IMG/VR virus record: IMGVR_UViG_3300033144_000111
Coordinates: 1-27,714 of that record
Direction: 5' to 3' (one strand)
Length of the DNA stretch: 27,714 nucleotides
Source: a virus
A program made the position numbers and the translations under genes. The notes beneath the pieces are model-generated. The model was not told where the DNA came from. It worked only from the letters and a program-made list of their open reading frames with translations, and did no database searches. Each line of letters opens with the position of its first letter. Position 1 is the first letter of the stretch. Positions 1 to 8,600 of the stretch are shown here, one piece after another.

Positions 1-1
1 T

Positions 2-160
2 AAGAACGGTATACCTGACATCATTGCTATCCCACCCAACTCTAATGTAATCTTTAGTGAAGTCAAAACACCTAAGGGTAAATTGTCTAAGCTTCAAGAG
101 TATAGGTTAAAAGAATTAGAGACGTATGGATTTAGAACAGAGGTATATAGAGGCGAGTAG
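2..160 (+). CDS. VRR-NUC domain nuclease, C-terminal fragment (5' end outside window)
   Basis: The reading frame is open from the left edge and ends in TAG, leaving 52 C-terminal residues. The fragment carries the core of a VRR-NUC (PD-(D/E)XK-type) nuclease: GIPDIIAI with the metal-binding Asp (fragment residue 6), SEVKTPKG with the Glu-x-Lys pair (residues 20 and 22), and a conserved-looking Gln in KLQEY (residue 32), followed by a helix and a final YGFRTEVYRG strand. Small stand-alone VRR-NUC proteins in phages are thought to act as structure-specific or junction nucleases in replication or recombination; that role is inferred. The next gene starts inside its last 35 bases. The domain call is fairly firm; full length and start cannot be seen. 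Confidence 0.8.
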   Translation, partial: KNGIPDIIAIPPNSNVIFSEVKTPKGKLSKLQEYRLKELETYGFRTEVYRGE

Positions 161-497
161 GTTTGATATTGACGATTGGTTTAGGGATAAGATTACCGGA
201 CTATCCTTCAAGGCAAGACAAGAGTTAATATACGACATTGCCTCTGTGGTTGAGTACCTTCCTGTGTCTAACGGATGGTCTCAAGAGGTATACGGAGTCA
301 TCTATTCTATAGATAAGTTTTACGTTTTAGAATATCTAAAACAAAATGAAGAGATACCACTCATAGTTGACATAGACTTTGTCGAATGTGATGAATACTT
401 AGATGCAATAATTGACAACAAAACAATTAAATCATATTATAATGTTGAACGAACACATAACCCCAACACACAAAGAACTGCTGAAGAAAGCAGTTAA
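126..497 (+). CDS. hypothetical protein, 123 aa
   Basis: I do not recognise this protein. It starts at an ATG overlapping the end of the VRR-NUC gene by 35 bases, and its own end overlaps the likely start of the DnaA-like gene by 56 bases. It is acidic, with mixed helix and strand character; the middle (residues about 45-90) has hydrophobic strand-like runs such as VYGVIYSI and IPLIVDIDFV, with no transmembrane segment or signal peptide. The last 20 or so residues, encoded in the overlap, are polar and low in hydrophobics. No catalytic motif is visible. Its place between a nuclease and a DNA-binding protein suggests an accessory role in phage DNA metabolism, by context only. Confidence 0.6.
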   Translation: MDLEQRYIEASRFDIDDWFRDKITGLSFKARQELIYDIASVVEYLPVSNGWSQEVYGVIYSIDKFYVLEYLKQNEEIPLIVDIDFVECDEYLDAIIDNKTIKSYYNVERTHNPNTQRTAEESS

Positions 498-975
498 CTT
501 TCATTTTGAATGCGACATAGATAACCCGTGTCGTGAACGAAAGTATGTTAATGCACGAATGACATTCGCATACATTATGAAGAAGAGAGGATACAGTCTA
601 TCAAGTATCGGACGTATGCTCGTAAAGAATCACGCAACAATCATTCATTACCTAAAGAATGTAGAATGGTATATGAAAACAGATGCAGAATTCAGGGAAA
701 ACTTTAATAATGTATACCAAGACACGTATTTAGATGACGAATCTATACATCTTTTAGACACGGATGCGTTAATAAAAGAAGTATTCTCTTTGCGGAAAGA
801 AAATAAATCACTATATTCGCTTATAGAAGGTCTAAAAAAAGAACAATTAGAGTCTAAAAGAGACCGGGAAAGATTTTCAAGTATCTTTGAAATGGTGAGA
901 CAGAGAACCCACGAAGGTAGTGAGGAGCAGGTTCTTAAAAAATTAAATCATATGTACAATGGACTATACAGTTGA
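442..975 (+). CDS. DnaA domain IV-like DNA-binding protein with helical C-terminal extension
   Basis: Starting from the ATG at 442 gives 177 residues. Residues about 11-75 resemble the C-terminal DNA-binding domain of DnaA: a VNARMTFAYIM helix, then SLSSIGRML, then KNHATIIHY, matching the DnaA pattern of a variable helix-turn-helix followed by the (D/N)H-x-T-hydrophobic-hydrophobic-H DnaA-box reading motif. There is no AAA+ ATPase: no Walker A or B is present. Residues about 100-160 are strongly helical and charged (SLRKENKSLYSLIEGLKKEQ), a likely coiled coil for dimerisation. It overlaps the next gene by 17 bases. It may bind DnaA-box-like sites in the phage or host origin and act in replication initiation or control; this is inference. 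An upstream in-frame TTG at 412 would add ten residues but lies deeper in the previous gene. Confidence 0.72.
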   Translation: MLNEHITPTHKELLKKAVNFHFECDIDNPCRERKYVNARMTFAYIMKKRGYSLSSIGRMLVKNHATIIHYLKNVEWYMKTDAEFRENFNNVYQDTYLDDESIHLLDTDALIKEVFSLRKENKSLYSLIEGLKKEQLESKRDRERFSSIFEMVRQRTHEGSEEQVLKKLNHMYNGLYS

Positions 976-1195
976 AGCAATAAATAAGATAGTGGAGTAT
1001 AAAACTTGGTCGAACAAAAAAAAGTTAGATAAACTTTTATTTATGGACTGCAGACTTTATACAAACATTGGAATTGAATCCACTCCAAAAGAAAAGGAAG
1101 AGGTTAGAAAAATATCAAGAAGAATATATACCGCCATAAAGAAAGTTAACCCAAGAATGGGCGAAGACTTTCTCCGCCTAATGGATAAAAAGTAA
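959..1195 (+). CDS. small hypothetical protein, 78 aa
   Basis: The family is not recognised. The ATG lies 17 bases inside the end of the DnaA-like gene, and the TAA stop is followed at once by the ATG of the next gene, so it fits the operon. The product is basic and helical: residues 8-28 (NKIVEYKTWSNKKKLDKLLF) and 43-70 (a Lys/Arg/Glu-rich helix ending near KKVNPRMGEDFL) would be two amphipathic helices. There is no membrane segment and no Cys or His metal cluster. The charge would suit nucleic-acid contact or partner binding, but nothing defines a function. Confidence 0.6.
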   Translation: MDYTVEAINKIVEYKTWSNKKKLDKLLFMDCRLYTNIGIESTPKEKEEVRKISRRIYTAIKKVNPRMGEDFLRLMDKK

Positions 1196-1387
1196 ATGAC
1201 AAAACCATCAGCATACGATAACGAAAGGCTTAAGCATATCAACCACCTGATGGAAGAAATCAACGACTCCGCTACCGAAATCTACGAAAGCTTAATCGAT
1301 AGAGAATTTGATGAACTGAAAGATGTAATATCAAAACTCATAACACGATTAAAAGAAATTCAAAACTCAGTAGAGGATGAAATATAA
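1196..1387 (+). CDS. small helical hypothetical protein, 63 aa
   Basis: The ATG directly abuts the TAA of the previous gene, and the end overlaps the metallophosphoesterase start by 11 bases; both junctions indicate translational coupling. The product is acidic and almost entirely helical, with heptad-like hydrophobics (LKHINHLMEEINDSATEIYESL, then LKDVISKLITRLKEIQNSV), so a coiled-coil dimer or small adaptor is likely. I recognise no family and no catalytic residues. Confidence 0.6.
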   Translation: MTKPSAYDNERLKHINHLMEEINDSATEIYESLIDREFDELKDVISKLITRLKEIQNSVEDEI

Positions 1388-2093
1388 TGACTTTAGACCA
1401 AGACTAAAAGGAAACAAGAAGGTTGCATACGACTTCATTAATAGCAGGGAGCGTAGGATACTCGTCATTGGCGATATCCACGCTCCATTTACTCTCCCTC
1501 AATACCTTGACTTCTGCAAGGATATGTATGCAAGACACAATTGTAACCAAGTAATTTTTATTGGAGACATAATCGACAATCACTATGCATCCTTTCACAC
1601 CACAGACCCCGATGGTATGGGTGGTGGAGATGAACTTGACTTAGCAATCAAGCACGTAAAGAAATGGAAGAAGGCGTTTCCTGTTGCTGATGTGTGTATA
1701 GGAAACCACGATAGGATTATAATGCGCAAGGCATTTGATTCACAGATACCAAGCCGTTGGATTAAATCCTACAACGAGGTACTCGGAACTAAATGGAATT
1801 GGGTAGAGCAGATTGTTTATGATGGCGTTCAGTATGTACACGGAGAAGGTGGTACTGCAAGAACTAAATGCAAGAACGATATGATGTCTACGGTTCAGGG
1901 ACACATACATACACAGGCATACACAGAATGGACTGTCGGAAAGAACTTCAAGATATTTGGAATGCAGGTAGGGTGCGGAATAGATTCTAAATCATACGCA
2001 GCCGCTTACGCAAAGAACTTTAAAAAGCAAGCTATTGGTTGTGGTGTTGTCATCGGAGGACACACCGCAATAAATTGTATGATGGACTTATAA
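1377..2093 (+). CDS. calcineurin-like metallophosphoesterase
   Basis: A 238-residue protein with the ordered metal-binding motifs of the calcineurin-like phosphoesterase fold: GDIHAP (D33, H35), GDIIDNH (D64, with D67 and N68 after it), GNHD (N110, H111) and GHIHT (H176, H178). A further HGEGG at 155-159 probably supplies another ligand. The family binds two divalent metals and hydrolyses phosphodiesters or phosphomonoesters. Phage members are proposed to act on DNA ends, nucleotides or RNA; the substrate cannot be read from sequence. It is cytoplasmic, with no signal or membrane segment. The start overlaps the previous gene by 11 bases, and its TAA shares its last A with the ATG of the next gene, so it is probably co-translated with the adjacent putative nuclease. 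Confidence 0.88.
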   Translation: MKYNDFRPRLKGNKKVAYDFINSRERRILVIGDIHAPFTLPQYLDFCKDMYARHNCNQVIFIGDIIDNHYASFHTTDPDGMGGGDELDLAIKHVKKWKKAFPVADVCIGNHDRIIMRKAFDSQIPSRWIKSYNEVLGTKWNWVEQIVYDGVQYVHGEGGTARTKCKNDMMSTVQGHIHTQAYTEWTVGKNFKIFGMQVGCGIDSKSYAAAYAKNFKKQAIGCGVVIGGHTAINCMMDL

Positions 2094-2506
2094 TGAGGTT
2101 TGAATCCAATGCAGATTTATCGAGAGAGAGAAGAGCAATAGAAACATTCGTCAGGATGTTTGGTGGCTCTTATAAAAAACTTGACCCTAACGATGTAGAC
2201 TATAGGGTTTATGACAAGGATGGTAAACTCATATCCTTTGTCGAAGTAAAGGGCAGACTTAGACCATACGAGAAAGCATATCCTCTTCCTGTCGCAGCAC
2301 GTAAGCTTGTTAAGTTAGCAGATAAAAGACTAAACCCTGTGATGATATGGGCCTGTGATGATGGGATAGTTTATTCACGCATCACGTCACTATTAGGAAC
2401 TATCAGATGGGGTGGCAGGAAACCACGTGCGGGTTCATACAACGACCAAGAACTAATGGCATACTTTGATAAGGCCGACAACTTTAAATACATACCCTAT
2501 GTCTGA
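2093..2506 (+). CDS. probable PD-(D/E)XK-fold nuclease, 137 aa
   Basis: I chose the ATG at 2093, where TAATG joins it to the phosphoesterase stop; a longer start at 2039 would run 54 bases into that gene and add non-conserved residues. The N-terminal half matches a PD-(D/E)XK arrangement: helix ERRAIETFVRMFG with E17, then DVDYRVYD with D36, then a strand carrying SFVEVKGR with E51 and K53. The C-terminal half has NPVMIWACDDGIVYSRI, a plausible later core strand of the fold. Such small phage nucleases are often Holliday-junction resolvases or nicking enzymes. This fits next to VRR-NUC and phosphoesterase genes, but the subclass is a guess. Confidence 0.68.
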   Translation: MRFESNADLSRERRAIETFVRMFGGSYKKLDPNDVDYRVYDKDGKLISFVEVKGRLRPYEKAYPLPVAARKLVKLADKRLNPVMIWACDDGIVYSRITSLLGTIRWGGRKPRAGSYNDQELMAYFDKADNFKYIPYV

Positions 2507-2594
2507 CAATCAGAAAAAAATCTTAGAGTTTATATTAGTAATAATTATAAATGGTATGTTGTTGTATACCATATATAAGTTGTTGTGTCTTTGA
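2499..2594 (+). CDS. 31-residue single-span membrane peptide
   Basis: This short gene starts 8 bases before the end of the nuclease gene. It begins with a polar stretch, MSDNQKKILE, followed by a hydrophobic run of about 20 residues (FILVIIINGMLLYTIYKLL), ending in Cys-Leu. The positive charge precedes the membrane segment. It closes the + strand block, and its TGA lies within the hairpin motif that separates the convergent operons. Small one-span phage peptides can be holins, antiholins or regulators of membrane proteins, but nothing here settles which. The overlap-type start and clean hydrophobic profile favour a real gene; the small size limits confidence. Confidence 0.5.
   Translation: MSDNQKKILEFILVIIINGMLLYTIYKLLCL
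2551..2572. repeat. short inverted repeat in convergent region
   Basis: ATGGTAT at 2551-2557 pairs with ATACCAT at 2566-2572 across an 8-base loop. It lies inside the 31-residue gene, just before the 17-bp hairpin motif. There is no T-run after it on either strand, so it is not a typical intrinsic terminator. It may be a weak element of the convergent junction or chance in AT-rich DNA. Confidence 0.35.
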
Positions 2595-2601
2595 AGACAC
2601 T
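2585..2601 (-). repeat. 17-bp hairpin motif, copy 1 (convergent junction)
   Basis: The sequence GTGTCTTTGAAGACACT is identical to three other copies in this window. Stem GTGTCT/AGACAC closes a TTGA tetraloop (TCAA in the late transcript). It sits where the + and - strand genes meet: the TGA of the 31-residue gene falls within it and the TAG of the giant late gene overlaps its last bases. Neither side has a T-run, so it is at best a weak intrinsic terminator alone. Confidence 0.8.
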
Positions 2602-5600
2602 ATTCAAGGTCTCCATATATCTCGTCCTTTATATCTCTTTTCATTTGTCTAACCTCTGCTTTTATTTCAGCAGCAGGGTCTTCCATGTCACCGTAAATCT
2701 CATCGTAAAGGTCAGGCATATACTTCTTCATATCGGTCTTAGACATATCTTTTCTTTTACTTCCTGAAGACTTTCTTTTTCTCTTACCGTATCCCGGACG
2801 ATATGAAGGTGTTATACCAAACGCATCATAGAAGTCTTCTTCCTCTCCTTGACCTGTCATTATATTAAACAAACCTATTGGTGAATCAAACTGAGCACCA
2901 ACTGCAATTTCAAATATTGGCTTTATTGCTCTGATAACATTACCATCAGACGTGTCTTTAAATGCTTTCTCTATTTTTCTACCAACAGATATAAATGGGT
3001 TGACCCCTTCACTTGTTGGCCTTCTCTCTCCGCTAAGTTTATTGATAGCGCCTTCAGCAAAAGAACCAAACAAAGGTATTTGATAAATAAGATTAAGACC
3101 TAATGCTGCATCTCTTACTGCTCTCCAAGCCCTGTCCTTATCTTCACTATCTCCTTTTATTAAAGCACCTGAATACGATGCCATTGTAAACAATGCGTTT
3201 GCTACAGATATATTTAAGGCAAGCGCTCTGTAATCTTTTAAGTCTCCGAACTTACCTTTTTTAACATCCATATTTTTCACTATGTTGTTTGCTGATTGGA
3301 ATGCTTTATTTAATTGTAAGTACAATGTGCTTCCAAACATAGTAAAGAACTTTCCTGCAAACCCTTGGTCCTGTTGAAGAGCAACCTTCTCTGTGCTTCT
3401 TCTTGTTTGCTGAGTTTGGTTGTAGTTATTAAACAATGCAAGGGCCTCTGCTTTAGACATACCATTCTTTATGGCTCTATTGTATACCGCCTTGTATCCA
3501 AGTACACCCGCAATATCACCCGCTACTGTAAACAAAGCTGCACCTGTATCAAAAGCACGCTTCAGTCTACCACCTCTGCCTTGTGATGCCCCTAATTTTT
3601 TATAGGTTCTACCACCTGATTCTAAACCAAACAAGTCACCCGACATACCGCTTCTAATACGATTCTTAAATGTAGCTGATATCTCTTTAGCCTCTCTTAC
3701 CTGTTTAGGTATAGTCGCTAATACATAAGCATAGTCTGCTATAAAACCTAAAGCATCTACCACAGGAGTCTTTCTGTTTGAGAATAACTGATAGTCTTCG
3801 TATGCCTGCACAAATGAAGTGGCCTGCTTCAGAACTTGAATAGGCTTAAATGCAAGAGCAAAACCTGTGAAGTTCCTTTGCAACCAACTAACAACACCAC
3901 CCTCAGGCTTAGGTCCTGAATCAGGATTAATTGCGTAGTTAATCATCTGTCTAAACACCGGTCCTAATCCTGTAGTTTCTAATAGAGTTTGTATAGCCTC
4001 TGATTTGTACACCTCATTCATTTGCTTAACACCAAGTGCATAAGCTTTGTATCTCTCCATACCTTGAATGTGGTTCTCAACTACATCAGTAAACGAATCA
4101 CCAATAAAAATATCTCCCGTAGTATCTGTTCTTTCCTGCAGAGCAGGAGAAGTGTCAGCAGTAAATATCTTAGCGAAGTCTCCGCTAATCATATCCTGAA
4201 CCTGAGCGTTCTTACTTATTGTTTTTGTAGGGAAGTAGTTCTCTACATAACCTAAGTTTACATCATTTGCCTGTACGAATACATCATTCACTTGATTGTA
4301 GTATTCGTTACTAAAGTAATCTACTATCTGCTCAGCAATTGCAATACCTTCAGGTCCAATGAAGTTTTTAATTCGCTCCATTTTTGCATCATCAAAACCT
4401 TGTCTCTCAAGTTTTTTTCTTTGTAATGGATTTAATGACAAAGCATAGACCCTCATTGCTTGGTCTCTATTAAGAGCCTCAGTAAACTCAGCTTCAGTCT
4501 TACCATTCCTTACCCCCTCAAGGGTTAGGGTATCAGTACCTAATGTATACTTCCACTTTCTCCAAGCTTTTCCTAAAACAGATTCAGTAACATCATTCAG
4601 TTTATCTTCCTGCTCGAACACACCCTGCAGGTTTCTTTCATCCATATCATTCAGTTGGTTATAGAATACCTTAGTAAACATTCCATCTTTACCTCTGTCT
4701 AATATGTTTGTAATTGTACCTAAATGCTGAATTGTGTTTCGTAGAAACTTTTGAATCTGATTAGCATTGTACTTGTTATTTCTTTTGAGGTTGCTAAATA
4801 AATCTTTAACACCCTGAACAAACCCTTTGTCCTTAAACGATTCTATAATAGAATCATTGTCACGTTGTATCTGACGTTTGTTTTTTAGGCTACCATTCTC
4901 ATCATAAAGTTCTGAGTAATCGTCCTCTATCTGTTCATCAAATTGTGACTGAACATTTTTTATCGCTTCTCGCCTTGCGGCTTTTCTGTTGTTTAATCTT
5001 GCAATAGATTCTGCCCTTGTTTGTTTTACCTCATCAAACAATTGCGAAACCTCTTCCAACTCCATACCCATAACATCAGAGAATGTATCAAGCGCAAGCT
5101 GCTTATCTATCAGCGCTCTCTCTTGTCTTGTTATTTTTTCTCCTGCCTCTACCTTAGCAATAGCTTCAGTAAGAGAGGCCTCATCAACCTCTGCTTGTAG
5201 CGCTGCAAGTCCTGCAACATCATTGTTCTTAACCATCTTAAGAACCTTTTTAACCTCAGCAAAGTATGCCTGACCTATAGCATCAAGACCTGCGCTTCTT
5301 CTTCTTTTAGAAGATGTCTGTGCAGCCTTAGCCTTTTTCTCTACAAGCTTTTGAATCTTGTCGATTAACTGATTCTTTATAACCTGACGTTGTGCTTCAA
5401 CTTGGTTTAATACAACCTCTACTTGACCATTAAAATTCTTTGGTGTAGTTTCATTAATAGCTTTTAGAAGTTTATTTATAGCAGCATTAGAATAGTTCTT
5501 AGACTTTGGCAACGCCTTTCTAATAAACATTCTTAATTGACGTTGTGCATCAGTAATGTTTTTGATTGCACCCTTTCTTTCACGAAGTCTCTTTCTTATG

Positions 5601-8600
5601 TTTCCTATCTCCTGCCTAACCTCAGGGTTACTTCTAATACCAAGACTTCTGTCTAATGCATTCCTAAGTTCCAACTGTGTTTGTTCAGGTTGTGATTGGT
5701 ATGTTGGGTCAGCTTGAAGTATCTCTTGAGCCTTTGCTCTTATCTCTGAGAATGACTTAGTTCTTGTAGTACCTCTACCACCTCTTGGTCCTTCTGTAGA
5801 GAATCTGTTAACCTTATCTCTAACCCTGTTAAATAAATCAACACCAACATTAGAGCCACCCTCTACATTACCAAACTCTCTCGGCATAGGAGTAAGTAAA
5901 TCTATCCTTACCTCCATTGCATTGTTGATAGCGGTAGCCTTAAACCCTTTTTCTTTTAACACCACACGGATAGCATCATCACTAAACCCTGCTTCACGTG
6001 CTCTTTGTATGAGAGAATCGATTGATGGGTTAGGTGATGAGGTCATAAGCTGCAACTCGTTTGACAGTCCTTTAACCTCTGCATCTTTAAACAATTTATT
6101 CTCAGACATCAGGTCTACAACAACACCCTCTAAGAATTTATCGAAATCAATATTCTGTAATTCTTCAGATGTCATCTCGCTTATACCAACAAGCTTCTTA
6201 ACGAAGTCGAACAAATCATTCAACCAAGTCTTAAAGTTTCTTTGCTGCGCAGCAGTCGCAAATGATTCTCCCTTATCACCAATAGCAGTAGCAAGTGCTT
6301 CTTCAAGGATATAGTTTCTTATGTCTTGTTCAGACATACCATCCTTCTTCATTTGTTTAATTACTCTTTGGTACTCTTTATTGTTCTCAATCTGAGAAAC
6401 ATATTCAGTACCCTCTACTAATTCAAGACCACGTTTGTACGCCTCAGGATTCATCTCCTTCGAAACGTTCATCCAAATGTGTCCGAACTCGTGAATAGGT
6501 GTATTGTAATTTTCGAGTGCGGGGTTTAAATAAAGTTTACCCTGATATACTGCACCATATATCTTTTGATTTTTAGTAGCAAGCTTCTTAGCATTTAGGT
6601 CACTAACCAAATCATCAAACGCTTGTTGGTCTGTCATCACCTCAACACCGGGGAAAGCCTTGCTTAATCTATTTATAAACTTCTCATACATTGTTGCGGT
6701 TGGTGTCTCCACAACATCTGTTCTGCTTGCTTGCATAGATGCTCTTCTCATCTCAGCAGAGCGTGCCTGACCTGCGCTATATTTTTTGCCCTTGTCATCT
6801 GTTACAACTCCCGCAACCTTAGCATCAATGGTATTACGATGTCTTTTACTTACCGTCCAAAACGGAGCAGTTTCCTCCATCATACCAACTGCCTTACCTC
6901 TTAAGTAGAACGGATAGTTTCTATGCTCTTTTAAACCTCTTTCCTTTTGCTCTTCAGGAGTTATTACCGCTTCTTTATAGGTCTCGTTTGTAACAGGGTT
7001 TCCATTCTTATCGGTAACCTGCAGCACCATAGTCATAGCCCCCATAGGGAGGTCTGACACAAACTGTTCTACATTTTCTTGGCGCACAGACTCTTGAGAT
7101 ATTCCTTCAGATTGGAATAATCTACCAACCCCTGTAGATGCTTCTACATTTTGAGACGGAAGTACATCTCTAAATATCTTTGCTTTTGTATCAACATCTA
7201 ACTGAGCAAAGCCCTCTGCAAAGTCATCAATGTTTTGAGATTCTGCTGCTATCTTGTGAACAAAATCCGTCTTAGGTCCATATACCTTACTTTGAATATC
7301 AGCCATCATTGCCTCAAAAAGTTGAGGTCTGTTAGGAGACTCTTTAACTTTGTCTATTAATGTGTCTAATAGAACAAGATTAGAATCAACTGCTGAAGGT
7401 GACATATTGTATACCACACTATAGTCTGCATTAACTGCACCCTTGGCAATACCTTCTGCTGCGGATTGACTTATAGATGCCCAAGCTACTTCTCCGAATA
7501 AACCCTCTTGTAATGGAAAGAATGGACCGCCCATTCTTTTATCGTCAACCTTTAATTGGTCTGCCATAACAAAGTTAACTCGCTTACCAACAAGGTCATT
7601 CAATCCCATCTTGCTTACCTTGTTCGCAAGTTCTGTGTTTTCAGTAACAGTTACAGGGTAAACCTTTGCAGGTGTTTCTACTGTAACTGATTCAGATTCA
7701 ACCTCAGGTTGTACCTGCTCCATTAACTTAGTTGCGCTTGAAACAAGTTGTTGTTTCTTTTCAGGAGATGTTTCCTGTGCATCAAGCTGAAACTGAGGGT
7801 CTGCATCATTATCAAACAAGGAGTTAAGGTCATCAACCTCTTGCTCGTTTAGTGTCTTTGAAGACACTTCTTGAGTTGTTATCTCTGTCTCAACGTCCGG
7901 CTGAGTTTGTTCTTGGATTTCGGGTGTAGTCGTTTCGGTAACTTCTCCCTCGATGGATACTCCTGTTCCCACCGGGCTGCTATCTCCGGTTTGTTCTTGT
8001 GCATCCACGCTCTCTGTGCTTGGCTTTTGAATGGCATCGAATTTCTGTGTTAAAATATCACTAACCTCCTCATCATTCTCTACACCTATAGTTGACTTCA
8101 TAAGTCTGTTTGAACTCATCTTATTCAACTCAGCAAGGAACTGCTCTTTGGTTAGTGATTTACCGTTTATCTTATATTTTTGTATTTGACCACGAACATC
8201 TGTGTCTGTTGATTGACCAAAGACACCTGCGCCTGCAAGTTGTGTACGTTCGTTTTCAGGTCTTAGTTTTTTTGTAGTAGCTATCTCGCTAATCTCAGCA
8301 TTGATTTCTGATATCGTTCTTGAGAAAACGTTTTGCCTGTTAGGTGTTGAAGATAACTCATCACGAGCAGCCAACAATTCCATTAGTCTCGTCTCAACAT
8401 CTGAACTTGTGTTGGATGAAAAAATATTTCTGCCGCTACCTACATTTAAAAGTTCTCTTGCTTCTCTTCTTAATCCTACGTTCTCTTGTATTCTTTGGTT
8501 TTGCTCACTTGAAATCTTTCCTAAAGATTCCATATTGTTAGCCCAACTTGAGATTCGGGAATCAGATGCCGACTCCATAGCTATACCGTCAATAGAACTA

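Noticed and set aside
412-441. Upstream TTG start for the DnaA-like gene
   Set aside because: It adds ten residues with no domain match and lengthens the overlap with the previous gene; the ATG at 442 is simpler.
2039-2092. Longer start for the PD-(D/E)XK-like gene
   Set aside because: It overlaps the phosphoesterase by 54 bases with an odd Cys/His/Arg-rich lead; TAATG at 2093 is a typical coupled start.
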